From NCBI GenBank assembly GCA_938040325.1, contig CALHXW010000197.1, positions 1 to 57,121 of the forward strand: 57,121 bases of DNA, read 5' to 3'. The notes below the pieces were generated by a model that was not told the origin of the DNA, made no database searches, and worked only from the letters and a program-made list of their open reading frames with translations. A program made the position numbers and the translations under genes. Source of the stretch: an uncultured bacterium. GTDB taxonomy: Bacteria; Myxococcota_A; UBA9042; PHBI01. Each line of letters starts with the position of its first letter. Position 1 is the stretch's first letter. Positions 23,978 through 32,776 of this stretch are shown piece by piece.

Positions 23978-26188
23978 TCACACAGCATCAAGATCGGGAC
24001 CGTCCGCACCAATCGCCCGTAGCTGCCAGGTATCGACCAGCTCGTGGTAGGTCGGCAGCGTTCCGAAGCTCGCGGTCAGCAGGCGCGACCAGCGCTCCAT
24101 CGCGCCGATCGCTTCGCCCTTTCCGAGGAGCTGGCAGTAGTAGCGCGTCACCGTGCGCCGGTTCTTGCCGCTGCCGACGGTGGTCGTCCGGCTGCGGCAG
24201 ACCGCGCGGATGTTGTTGACAGCGTCGATGATGTCGGAGAGTGCGAAGTAGAGCGCGGCTGGTGGATAGCGCTGCACGGCCTCTCGAAAGAGCGCCATGA
24301 CGTGGGTGATGTCGTTGCGACGGTCGGTCATCATCGCGTCCACCGTGGCGTCCAGCTCGGACTTGCGCTGCTCATCGGCGGTTGTGCTGAAGATGTTGAC
24401 CTTGTCCCAGATGGAGATCTTGGACGCGATCGACGCGCGCTCGGCGGAGACCTGCTCGACCTCACCGATGCGCTCGGTTGAGCGACGCAACGCCGCGCGA
24501 AAGTCGGTCCCGCGAAGCTCGTGGGCAAGCACGCCAACAAGCTCTGCTCGGCTCAGCTTCCCCACGCCGTGCAGGGCATCGCCACGCACGACCGTGTCGG
24601 CCGGCGTCGCGTTGGCGGTCTCTTGCAGCAGGCTGCCGATCGAGCCGTCGATGCCATAGAAGTGTTTGAGCGCCCCTTGCACATCGGCGAGGTGGTTGAG
24701 CGTGTCTTCACGTCCGTAGACGGTGCACGACTTTGGAAACGACGACTCCCCCGCATCGGTGTGGATCTGACCGATGGCCGCCGCCGAGAGCAGCGCGGCG
24801 TCGCGGGTTGCGAAAGGGCCGAACTCCGAGCCAACCGCGCGGGCTTCGCCCAGCAGCTCTTCCCACAGGTGCGCCGCCCAGTCGCGGTTCCAGTCGCGGT
24901 GCTCATCGAGGGTGTCGGCGAGCGCCTCGTCTTCGGTGTCACTCCAAAAGACCAAGCGATCGAAGAAGCTGATGCGGTCGCGCAGGTCCTCGAGGCGCCA
25001 GCTCGCGCGGCCCGCCATCACCGCGTGCTGACGACAGCGGTCGAGCAGCTCCCCAGCACGGCTCGACTCGAGGCCAGCAAAGTACGAGATCACCAGCTGA
25101 CCGTGACGGCTCGGCGCGGTCGTGTCGGCCGCTTCCAGGCCGAGCTGACTCGGTAGCGGAACGCCTGGAAAGGTCTCCGCAAAGCATGTCTCGAGAGCGC
25201 CCAGCGAGCGCAAGAGCACCGCACGAAAGGCGGCGGCGTGGTGGGTCGACAGCTCGCCGGCACGATCGAAGGCGGGCTCGGCTTCGTACTTGGTCAGGCG
25301 CGCGGCTGTCAGCACCTCAAGCACGTGCTGATGCAGGTCGAGCACGGGATAGGCCCGCAGACCCTCGTGGATCCGGTGGCGAAGACGGTGCCAGGAACGC
25401 TCGAGCTCCTCATGCAGCGCGACAAAGCGCGCTTCCTGCTCATCCCGTTCGAACTCGCTGTCGGACCGGCGGAACACGTTGAGCTTGTCCAGCCACGACA
25501 CCGCGGCCTGCGCGGTGCGGTAGTCTGCGCGGGCCTGCTCAAGCGCGTCGGTGGCGGCGCGGTGCTCACGCTGCGCGGCTGGAAAGCCCGCCCGGTCGAG
25601 CGCCCCACGCACGAGGGCAGCGAGCGTCTCGACCGTGATGGGGGCGTGTCCGAAGTCAGGGTCGACCAGCTCCACGTGCTTCGGGGCGTCGGCGGCGGAG
25701 CCTTCCCCGCGGTAGACCGCCCGGAAGAAGTCGATCGAGTCGAACCCGACCAGCCATGTCGAGAGAAGCCGCCGCGCGAGGCTGCGCAGCGCGTCGATGA
25801 GCTCATCTTGCTCGACGACCTCTTTGACCAAAAAGCCGCGCCGGGCACGCAGCTCGTGTCGGGCAATACGAGCCGCCGTGTCGATGTCCCGCGCCACGGC
25901 GAAGGGCGGGACGCTGGCCGCGATCTGCTCGACCGCCGCGCTGAGCTTGTCGTTGGTCGCGGCGAGGTCGTTGAGACCTTGCTTGAGGGACTTCTTGAGC
26001 TCACGCGCTCGCGCTTCGTCCGGCGTGCGGCTGAAGAACACGATGCGGTCCCACATCGAGATGGCTTGGCTGACCTCGTGTCGCTCGCGCTGCAGACGCT
26101 CGAGGCGCGCTTGCTGGGCGTGACGCTCCGCGGAGAGCTCGTGGAGGCGGGCGTCGGAGATCGCGCGTTCAATCGTGTCCTTCATCAT
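23978..26188 (-). CDS. large helical protein with four WD-x-F modules, uncharacterised
   Basis: The start at 26188 (MMKDTIERA...) was chosen because upstream sequence is Arg/Pro-rich and lacks coding character. The 736-residue protein is almost wholly alpha-helical and coiled-coil (Ala, Leu, Arg, Glu rich). A motif recurs about every 180 residues: SMWDRIVFFSRTPDEARARE (about 44-63), SWLDKLNVFRRSDSEFERD (231-249), SFFDRLVFWSDTEDEALAD (407-425) and SIWDKVNIFSTTADEQRKS (592-610). It thus reads as four copies of one module ending in a short acidic helix. There is no signal peptide or enzymatic motif. It is the first gene of the minus-strand cluster and is divergent from the glycosyltransferase. 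The family is unknown to me. Confidence 0.8.
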   Translation of the reverse strand: MMKDTIERAISDARLHELSAERHAQQARLERLQRERHEVSQAISMWDRIVFFSRTPDEARARELKKSLKQGLNDLAATNDKLSAAVEQIAASVPPFAVARDIDTAARIARHELRARRGFLVKEVVEQDELIDALRSLARRLLSTWLVGFDSIDFFRAVYRGEGSAADAPKHVELVDPDFGHAPITVETLAALVRGALDRAGFPAAQREHRAATDALEQARADYRTAQAAVSWLDKLNVFRRSDSEFERDEQEARFVALHEELERSWHRLRHRIHEGLRAYPVLDLHQHVLEVLTAARLTKYEAEPAFDRAGELSTHHAAAFRAVLLRSLGALETCFAETFPGVPLPSQLGLEAADTTAPSRHGQLVISYFAGLESSRAGELLDRCRQHAVMAGRASWRLEDLRDRISFFDRLVFWSDTEDEALADTLDEHRDWNRDWAAHLWEELLGEARAVGSEFGPFATRDAALLSAAAIGQIHTDAGESSFPKSCTVYGREDTLNHLADVQGALKHFYGIDGSIGSLLQETANATPADTVVRGDALHGVGKLSRAELVGVLAHELRGTDFRAALRRSTERIGEVEQVSAERASIASKISIWDKVNIFSTTADEQRKSELDATVDAMMTDRRNDITHVMALFREAVQRYPPAALYFALSDIIDAVNNIRAVCRSRTTTVGSGKNRRTVTRYYCQLLGKGEAIGAMERWSRLLTASFGTLPTYHELVDTWQLRAIGADGPDLDAV

Positions 26189-26328
26189 GGCTGCAAGCAT
26201 ACGCGATGATGCGACATCTGGGGACCCCGTCTCTGCCGATGCGGTGCGTGCCCGCGCTGCCTCACGGTGGTCCGCGGCGAGCGTCGGCCTCGACGGATCT
26301 GCACCGATTCGGGTATCACCCGGTCCAA

Positions 26329-27948
26329 ATGAGCGACCTATCCCCCAGCGCCTCGCCGGCGTCCGGCACGTCATCACAGGCCTCCGTCTGGCCGCCGCGG
26401 CTGATGCGCCTCTTTGACACGCTGATGTCAGCGCTCCTCGTGGGCGGCGCGGCGCTCTTCATCGTCAAGTTCCTCAGCATCGCTGTGCAGACGGTGGACT
26501 ACCCCTTCCATCTTGAGTGGATGGAAGGCGGCATGGTCGAGACCGTCGACCGACTCACCAGCGGCCTGTCGATCTACGGCCCGCCAACGATCGACTACGT
26601 CCCCTACATCTATTCGCCCTTCTACTTCGTGGTCAGCGGCGCGTTCTCGGCTGTGATGGGCGTCGACTTCTTCGCCTTGCGCCTCGTCTCGCTGCTGTCG
26701 ATCCTCGGCGTCGCCATGCTCTTCTTCCGCTTTGTCGCGCGCGAGGCACGCGCGGCGGGCGCGGACCGCTTCACCGAGCTGAAGTGGGCCATCGCATCGG
26801 TCGGGCTGCTCTTCGCCACGTTCCACATCTCCGGACGCTGGTTTCACCTCGCGCGCGTCGACAGCCTCTTCATGCTGCTCGGCACCGGCGCCCTCTACAT
26901 GCTGCGCTTTCACGTGGTCGGCGCCGGCCCAGACGCCGACGACGCGACACGACGAAAGAAGAAGCGCCTCGCCATTGGCTGCGGGGTGCTGATGTGGCTT
27001 GCGTTTCTCACCAAGCAGTCGGCCCCCATCGCGCTCGCACCGGCCGGTCTTGCGTTCTTGCTCATCGACTGGCGGCGGGCACTCTGGGTCGGCGGCGCCT
27101 TCGTCGTGGCGACCTCCGCGAGCGTGCTGGTCCTGCAGTGGCTGACCGACGGCTGGTTTCTCTACTACATCTGGGATGTTCCGCGCATGCACCCGAACGT
27201 CTCGAGCGTCTACCTTGAGTTCTGGACCGTCGACATGGCCCAGCTCGGCGTCGCCTTCGCCGCCACGTTCATCGCGCTTGGCTTCGTCGCGGCGCGCAGC
27301 CCCCGCTGGGGCCTCTTCTACCTCGCTGTCTTCGTCGGCTATGTCCTCAGCGCGTACCTCTCACGGCTGCACTCCGGCGGCTGGTTCAACGTCCTCATCC
27401 CGGCCTACAGTGCGGTCGCGCTCTTGCTTCCGCTCGGCTTCGGCGTGCTGGAAGGGCAGCGCGGGGGCGAGGAGCGCAGGCGCATCGGCGGGTCTCCCAC
27501 CGGCATTGGACTCACGGCGCTGCTGCTGGTTCAGCTGGCCTTGCTGACCTACAACAGCAACGTGTCGCTGCCGGCCGACAACGCCCAAGACCGCGGTGAT
27601 GCGTTCAACACGTACCTCGCCGGGGTCGATGGTGACGTGCTGATCCCCGACCACCGCTGGGTCCAGACGTCGGCCGACAAGCGCAGCTTCGGTCTCGGGA
27701 TGGCCGCGCGCGATGTCTTGCGGGTCTCCGACCGCAAAGACCCCGGGCGCCTCGCGCTCACCGCCGAGCTAGAGCACGCCATCGGTCAGAAGCGCTTCGC
27801 CGAGGTCATCCTCAGCGAAAAGACCACCGCCGGCCCCTGGGTGCGATTCTTGCGCCGCCACTACCGCTTCGACCGAGTCATCGACGCCGCGCCCTGGCCC
27901 GTGACGGGCTGGACCATCAAGCCCCAGTGGGTCTGGGTGCCGAAGTAG
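26329..27948 (+). CDS. polytopic membrane glycosyltransferase (GT39/ArnT-like)
   Basis: The ATG at 26329 gives 539 residues. After a Ser/Pro-rich N-terminus there are about eleven membrane helices, the first at about 30-52. An early extracytoplasmic loop carries YPFHLEWMEGGMVETVDRL, with acidic residues placed like the DE/ExD of GT-C fold enzymes (PMT/ArnT, GT39/83). Between helices are short basic loops (TRRKKKRL). The C-terminal about 130 residues are soluble with a mixed alpha/beta pattern (DVLIPDHRWVQTSADK). It most likely transfers a sugar from a polyprenyl phosphate donor to protein, lipid or polysaccharide outside the membrane. A distinct target is not deducible. Alternative ATGs upstream would overlap the divergent gene's promoter. 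Confidence 0.75.
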   Translation: MSDLSPSASPASGTSSQASVWPPRLMRLFDTLMSALLVGGAALFIVKFLSIAVQTVDYPFHLEWMEGGMVETVDRLTSGLSIYGPPTIDYVPYIYSPFYFVVSGAFSAVMGVDFFALRLVSLLSILGVAMLFFRFVAREARAAGADRFTELKWAIASVGLLFATFHISGRWFHLARVDSLFMLLGTGALYMLRFHVVGAGPDADDATRRKKKRLAIGCGVLMWLAFLTKQSAPIALAPAGLAFLLIDWRRALWVGGAFVVATSASVLVLQWLTDGWFLYYIWDVPRMHPNVSSVYLEFWTVDMAQLGVAFAATFIALGFVAARSPRWGLFYLAVFVGYVLSAYLSRLHSGGWFNVLIPAYSAVALLLPLGFGVLEGQRGGEERRRIGGSPTGIGLTALLLVQLALLTYNSNVSLPADNAQDRGDAFNTYLAGVDGDVLIPDHRWVQTSADKRSFGLGMAARDVLRVSDRKDPGRLALTAELEHAIGQKRFAEVILSEKTTAGPWVRFLRRHYRFDRVIDAAPWPVTGWTIKPQWVWVPK

Positions 27949-27992
27949 AACAAGACCAGGGATGTGGACCGTCGGACCTATCCTCACCGTGA

Positions 27993-28505
27993 TCATTCCA
28001 CAACAAAGCCAGAGAGAAATTCTCTACACCTGTCTTCAGGCATGTCTTGAAAAGAGCTGTCGAGGCAAAAGGTCTCAAACGACCCATAGAAGTCCATTCG
28101 GACGGACTCTTCGAAGTCCGTCGGAGCTGACAGCCCAGAATCGACTCGCTCAACCGGACCTAGCTCGGCCACAACCACCGTGGTGCTAGCCTCTGGCCAA
28201 GACTTAATGATTCCGCCCCGGACAATGTGGTCCTGCCCTATCCAGTAATGGACTTCTAAGCTCTCTTCATCAAGAGCGCTTCGCTGTAGCTGGCTGCGTA
28301 AAGAGAAGCCCGGGCAACCTATTGTAATCGTGGCGCTATCGTTTTGAGCATCCAAGGACTGATGGCCTTGCAGTGTTGAGTAGCACTCAAAATCCCCTGC
28401 GTCCGACAAAGAAACCGTTGAGTTGTTTTCGACACCAACGTCACCAGCGTCTGCACACGCGGTCGACAAAAGAAGCAATGCCCAGCCGGCACACAGTCGT
28501 ATCAC
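27993..28505 (-). CDS. small lipoprotein of unknown function
   Basis: The GTG at 28505 is preferred (AAGG five bases upstream, a short basic start VIRLCAGWALLLLSTAC that fits a lipoprotein signal); an ATG at 28532 would add nine residues. About 170 residues: a Ser/Asp linker with an acidic +2/+3 pattern, then a beta-rich domain with four Cys (FECYSTL, TIGCPGF, FETFCLDSS, DRCREFL), perhaps two disulfides. The GC content is visibly lower than in neighbours (for example AAGAATT-type stretches), which suggests recent acquisition. No family is recognised. Confidence 0.65.
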   Translation of the reverse strand: MIRLCAGWALLLLSTACADAGDVGVENNSTVSLSDAGDFECYSTLQGHQSLDAQNDSATITIGCPGFSLRSQLQRSALDEESLEVHYWIGQDHIVRGGIIKSWPEASTTVVVAELGPVERVDSGLSAPTDFEESVRMDFYGSFETFCLDSSFQDMPEDRCREFLSGFVVE

Positions 28506-28532
28506 TTGAACCTTCGCTTCAACGCTGCACAC

Positions 28533-29298
28533 AAGCCCTTTTCATCTCGGGAGTTCCAAACGGGTCGGAAAGTACCGTCTGGGAATCTTTGGATACAACT
28601 GACATCCAAACCGAACGAAACAATAACCGACACTTGCTTCACCCAATTTCTGGCGTCGCGAAGTGTGCTACGGGAGACCCGTCAGCTCCACACTCGTTGC
28701 CCCGCTTGCCCGTCGAGTCGTCGTGTCGCCGACGCACGGACAAGAACCGGTCACTGCAACGATCGCCAATGACCTCGCGAGCGAGCTTGACCTGCCAGTG
28801 CCGCTGGGCGTTCAAGTGACGGTCCGAGCGCTGGATCCCGACACGCCTCTGGTCGTTGCGGACGCTGTGGAAGCAGACGTCGTTGCGCTGCTCAAAGGCA
28901 CCTGGCCCCTACGCCCAGTTCATCGAGTATGCCGTGGCTCGCGGCTTCCTCTGAGAGGGAGACGAGAACCGACGCTCACTTCGATCGCACGCGACGTGCG
29001 GGGAGACGAGAACCAACACTCACTTTTCGATCGCACGCGCCGTCGGATGAAAGGGCTGCCGCCCTCGCTCGCAAGACTCGCCCACCCGCCATGACGACAG
29101 ATCACACAGGGGCTAGGCGCCCCTCGCTCGCAAGACTCGCCCACCGCCGTTGATCGAGGCCTTGATGAACCATCAGGGATGGGCGGCCTAAACGGGCGTG
29201 TCTTGCAGCATGATGTCCGTTCTTGGATGCGAGTGCCCCCGTGAGGTGATTCGCGCTATCGTTGTCAGAAAGGACAGCTGCTAGGCCTAGGGCGACAC
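28533..29298. other. gene-poor stretch with imperfect direct repeats
   Basis: About 0.77 kb has no supported gene. Two repeat pairs occur: GGGAGACGAGAACC...TTCGATCGCACGCG at 28957-28993 and 29001-29039, and an exact 25-base CCTCGCTCGCAAGACTCGCC-type unit at 29062-29086 and 29121-29145. A 12-base piece of the second recurs at 30827-30838 downstream of the next gene. The AT-richer first part (28540-28660) could hold promoters. Confidence 0.5.
28957..29145. repeat. two pairs of direct repeats
   Basis: Pair one spans 28957-28993 and 29001-29039 (about 37 bases, three changes and a small indel). Pair two spans 29062-29086 and 29121-29145 (25 bases, identical). The repeats are interleaved in about 190 bases of otherwise structureless sequence, which looks like slippage-generated or decaying DNA. 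Confidence 0.7.
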
Positions 29299-30750
29299 AT
29301 GAACTACGCAACACATTGGGCAGGCTTGTGCCTCCTACTCCTCGCATGTCAGACCCCTGATGCTCGCGACGGCGTTGCCGGGCCCGACGATCGTGCGGAC
29401 GTGTCAGCCGACGCGATCACGGACACGTCTGGCGAGCCCGACGACGACGACACGCTGGGGGATACTGGACCCACGGACGAGGCGGACACCGCGGCGTCAC
29501 AGGTTCCGCCAACGCCCATGGGCTCGTTGGCCTGCGGCCGCTGGGAAGGGCACGACGTGGATGGTGACGACGTCTGCGCAGGCGTCGACAACTGCAGCAA
29601 GACAGACAACCACGACCAGCTCGACACCGACGGCGACGGACGGGGCGATGCATGCGACGACGATATCGACGGCGATGGTGCCTATGACAGCCGCGAAATC
29701 GACGAGCTCGGCACGGATCCGACCGTCTTCGACACCGATGGTGATGGAGTCGGCGACTTGGGCGAGGTTCAGTGCGGGACCGATCCTCTCGATCCGAGCG
29801 ACGCCGATCCCGGCCCATGCTCCGTGCTCGACTTCGACGGTGACGGCATCCCCGATGCCGACGACAACTGCATGTACTACCCCAACCCGGACCAGGCCAA
29901 CGCGGATGGGGTGGGTCACGGAGACCTCTGCGACTGCCTCGAACTGCTAGGGGTCTCCCCGACCTTGGGTTCGACTCTCGGCAAGGACGTGCTCTCGTTG
30001 TTCGGCGCTTGCTTTGTGCCTGGGATGAACGTGTTCTTCGGCGACGTTCCTGCCGACTTGGTGGGCTGGCCGGACTGGGATATGTGGGTGTCGACGCCTC
30101 CCGGAGAGGCCGGGACGACGGTCGACGTGACGGTCCAGACCCCGCAGGGCGACTCCGCCACCTTGCCCGACGCGTTCACGTACGCTGACATCCCGCGCCT
30201 ATGCCCGCTCGAGCTTCACACGATTGTACCGAACTCTGGCTCGCTCGAGGGCGGAGAGCATGTCACCGTGGTCGGGCGCTGCCTCAAGTGGAACACACGG
30301 GTCACGGTCGGCGGCGTGCCCGTCGAGAGGATGCGACGCACCACAACCAACGCCTTGATGTTTGAGGTCCCACCTGGTGTCGCTCTCGGCCCTGTCGACG
30401 TCGAGCTGGTGCGGTACAACGGGGTCTCGCTCCTGGTCGACGATGCGTTCACCTACGTCGACACGCCGGCCGGGCCGTGGTGGGGTCCCTGCACGCTCAT
30501 GGTCGGCGCCGTCGCCCCAGCGACAGGCTCACTCGCTGGGGGCACCGAGGTCAGCGTCGTGGGCGACTGCTTCCCCGTGGGCGCGACGGTGTCCTTTGGC
30601 GCCATCCCGGCGACCGACGTGGACTTCAAGACCCGCGCGGTGCTCGTCGCCACGTCTCCACCCGCCGTCAACCCAGGCCCCGTCGATGTTCACGTCCACA
30701 CGCCAGCCGGCGACATCGTGACCCTACCGGCCGCGTTTACGTATGAGTAG
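29299..30750 (+). CDS. lipoprotein with TSP3-like calcium repeats and TIG/IPT domains
   Basis: The 483-residue product has a lipoprotein signal with lipobox LLAC (residues 14-17) and a long Asp/Thr linker. Next come thrombospondin type-3 calcium-binding repeats (about 85-215: DTDGDGRGDACDDDIDGDG, FDTDGDGVGDLGEV, DFDGDGIPDADDNC), followed by three IPT/TIG immunoglobulin-fold domains (about 220-295, 305-385, 395-483), each with a VxPxxGSLxGG.xVxVxGxCF start and an AFTYxD end. TSP3 and TIG domains are typical of secreted cell-surface adhesins or scaffold proteins. Domain identities are secure; ligand unknown. Confidence 0.9.
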   Translation: MNYATHWAGLCLLLLACQTPDARDGVAGPDDRADVSADAITDTSGEPDDDDTLGDTGPTDEADTAASQVPPTPMGSLACGRWEGHDVDGDDVCAGVDNCSKTDNHDQLDTDGDGRGDACDDDIDGDGAYDSREIDELGTDPTVFDTDGDGVGDLGEVQCGTDPLDPSDADPGPCSVLDFDGDGIPDADDNCMYYPNPDQANADGVGHGDLCDCLELLGVSPTLGSTLGKDVLSLFGACFVPGMNVFFGDVPADLVGWPDWDMWVSTPPGEAGTTVDVTVQTPQGDSATLPDAFTYADIPRLCPLELHTIVPNSGSLEGGEHVTVVGRCLKWNTRVTVGGVPVERMRRTTTNALMFEVPPGVALGPVDVELVRYNGVSLLVDDAFTYVDTPAGPWWGPCTLMVGAVAPATGSLAGGTEVSVVGDCFPVGATVSFGAIPATDVDFKTRAVLVATSPPAVNPGPVDVHVHTPAGDIVTLPAAFTYE

Positions 30751-30940
30751 TGCCGAGACCTGAAGACGAAGTGGTCTCCGGAGACAGGAGAGACGTTCAC
30801 CTGACGTGAGATGAAGCGGCTTCCGTCCTCGCTCGCAAAAATGGCCCGCCCGCGCGCGCCGGCGCCGCGAGGAGCTTGACGCTCCGTGCGGTCATGGCGA
30901 CGTGGCGCTTCATGGGCTTGCGGCGCTAGGTCCTCAGCGG

Positions 30941-31531
30941 TCAGCGCCCGAGGCAGTCGCCGCCGGAGCAGCTCGACGAGTACGAGCGTGCGTCGCGCAG
31001 CTCACGTGCGCAGCGTCCGCCGCTGCAGGACATGAGGCAGTCGGAGCCTTCGAGGCAGCGCTGGACGCAGTGCCCCCCGCTGCACGTGAATCGACAGTCG
31101 CTGTCGGTGCAGAGCTGGATGCAGTCGCCGCCGCTGCATGTGGCCCGGCAGCTTGCGTCGTCGCAGCGTTGGACACAGCCACCGTCTGGACAGCGATAGC
31201 GCTCACCGCCTCCTTCGTATTGAGGCGTTCGGCGGCTGTCGTCGGCGTGAGCACGCTCGGTGCGGGTGACCACGACCCGCCCGGAGCGCGAGCGGACGAC
31301 CGTGCCGTCGTTGGTGCGGATCACGTGGCCGCGAGCGCGGCGCTTCCCGCGTCTTCGGCTGTCGACCGCGTGGTCGTCGGGGGCGTGAGCCACAGTGTGG
31401 GCCGTCGCATCTGGCGAGCTGCTGCCGCAGCCTGTCAGTGGGCCGAGCACAAGGCAGAGCCCAAGCGTGGCGCTGGCAAGCCATCCAAGGTGGCGCGAGG
31501 TGGCGCGGGTGAGGTGAGTGAATCGAGGCAT
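30941..31531 (-). CDS. lipoprotein with repeated Cys-Ser-Gly-Gly motifs
   Basis: The 196-residue product has a lipoprotein signal with lipobox LTGC (around residue 35). A basic linker (RRRGKRRARGHVIR, about 60-95) precedes a Cys-rich C-terminal region (about 112-195) made of about five repeats of CxGGxCxQxCxxxxCxxxC (CPDGGCVQRC, CSGGDCIQLC, CSGGHCVQRC, CSGGRC, CSGGDC). This regular Cys spacing suggests a disulfide-stacked solenoid like those in short Cys-rich surface proteins of myxobacteria. No catalytic motif is seen. The upstream 220 bases (31532-31751) contain no gene. Confidence 0.8.
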   Translation of the reverse strand: MPRFTHLTRATSRHLGWLASATLGLCLVLGPLTGCGSSSPDATAHTVAHAPDDHAVDSRRRGKRRARGHVIRTNDGTVVRSRSGRVVVTRTERAHADDSRRTPQYEGGGERYRCPDGGCVQRCDDASCRATCSGGDCIQLCTDSDCRFTCSGGHCVQRCLEGSDCLMSCSGGRCARELRDARSYSSSCSGGDCLGR

Positions 31532-31751
31532 CTGAGGGTCTCCTAGCTTCTGTGCCGTCAGGGCAGCAGTCGAAGTTAGAACACCGCGCGCTCAGAGGAC
31601 TGTCACTTGCTCGCTCACGCGGCGCTTTGTGCCGCCCGAAGATCCACCCGCGATGAGGCGGTTCATCGCCTGCACGAACGTGTCTTGCCCCGCCGGCCTC
31701 CACCAGCGGCACACGTCACGGCCGTCCCAGAACCCGCATTTCCTGGCAGCG

Positions 31752-32483
31752 CTAGCGTCCAGGCTCGGTCAGCCCGCGGAACGACGTGAGCGTTGACCGA
31801 CGCCCTCGACCACGTGCGGAGCGGTTCATCGAGTGGGCCTTGACCCAGACCGACAGCGGTACCTCCAGCTCGCGCAGGTCACACCACATCAACGTGACCT
31901 CCTCGCCCGTCTCGACCTCCTCGAACGTGGGGTCTTGGGCGCGCGGCGCATAACCAAGGGCTTTCCAAGCAGCCGCCGTCCGCCGCGTCGCCGCCGCGAC
32001 AAGAAAGCGGGACTTTGACATCGCTGCGGCGACGAGGTGGGCCCGCCCAAGGTCGCCGTTGAGCGCCGGGTAGCCAAAGCCACCCTTGAGCGCCCACAGG
32101 CCACTGCAGTGGGCGACGCCGTGGGCGGCACGCGAGCCAATTGCAGCCTTGATCGCGTCGCGAGCACCCGCATCCGCGAGCACCCGCTCAAGGCTCGACA
32201 GACGGCCAGGCTTGTCAGAGCGGTGGACTGCGACCCCGCCGATCACTTGCTCGCCGAGCTCGGCGAGCGCACACCAGGTCGTGACGCCTTTGATCTCGGG
32301 CACACGGTCGCCACTCCGCCAGCGCACCCCGTGCCAACGCGAGGGCGTCGCCTGGGGCGGCGAGAGGTAGCGCGGCCACACGTCTGGGTCGTCCGTCACC
32401 GAGTAGATGCGCACGACGTAAGGGACGTCCTTGTTCCCAGGGCGGAAGTGGACAGCGGTGGGTTGGATCGACGCAGTGACCAT
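31752..32483 (-). CDS. hypothetical protein with acetyltransferase-like pattern
   Basis: The ATG at 32483 is placed about six bases after GAGG; an adjacent ATG is at 32486. The 243-residue product has no signal peptide. Its middle, HLVAAAMSKSRFLVAAATRRTAAAWKALGYAP, recalls the final strand-helix of GNAT/N-acyl-amino-acid synthase folds, and the sequence before it (IGGVAVHRSDKPGRL) resembles the beta4 strand region. The C-terminus is basic. The similarity is faint and I would call it hypothetical. Longer N-terminal open sequence up to 32744 is Cys/Arg-rich and crosses the HEAT gene's terminator, so it is excluded. Confidence 0.5.
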   Translation of the reverse strand: MVTASIQPTAVHFRPGNKDVPYVVRIYSVTDDPDVWPRYLSPPQATPSRWHGVRWRSGDRVPEIKGVTTWCALAELGEQVIGGVAVHRSDKPGRLSSLERVLADAGARDAIKAAIGSRAAHGVAHCSGLWALKGGFGYPALNGDLGRAHLVAAAMSKSRFLVAAATRRTAAAWKALGYAPRAQDPTFEEVETGEEVTLMWCDLRELEVPLSVWVKAHSMNRSARGRGRRSTLTSFRGLTEPGR

Positions 32484-32721
32484 CATTGACCTCATCAATG
32501 GGCAAGAGAGTGCCGTCCGCAGGCTCAACCCTGCGCTCAGCGATTGGTTTGGGCGACGTCGCTGCTGCACACGCCGCCGATGGGGGGCTCCCATGACGTG
32601 TTTGCGGTTCACATCTCCGGCGACGCCGCACCCTCTAAAACGGCTATCTTCGGGGCCGACTTGAGACGCCAGGGTCACTTTTTTTTGCGCGACGCAACAT
32701 GCTCGAACGCACCCGCACAAC

Positions 32722-32755
32722 AAAAAAAAGCGGCCACTCCACAAGGAGCGACCGC
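32722..32755 (-). terminator. intrinsic terminator of the HEAT-repeat gene
   Basis: On the minus strand an 11-bp stem (arms 32745-32755 and 32730-32740, two G-U pairs, 4-base loop) is followed by a run of eight T. It lies about 20 bases past the stop at 32777, a textbook intrinsic terminator. Confidence 0.92.
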
Positions 32756-32776
32756 CCGTTCTATGTCGCGCGTCTC

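Noticed and set aside
28663..29094. 143-codon plus-strand frame in the repeat-laden gap
   Set aside because: It spans the direct repeats and ends in Arg-rich low-complexity sequence; no ribosome site.
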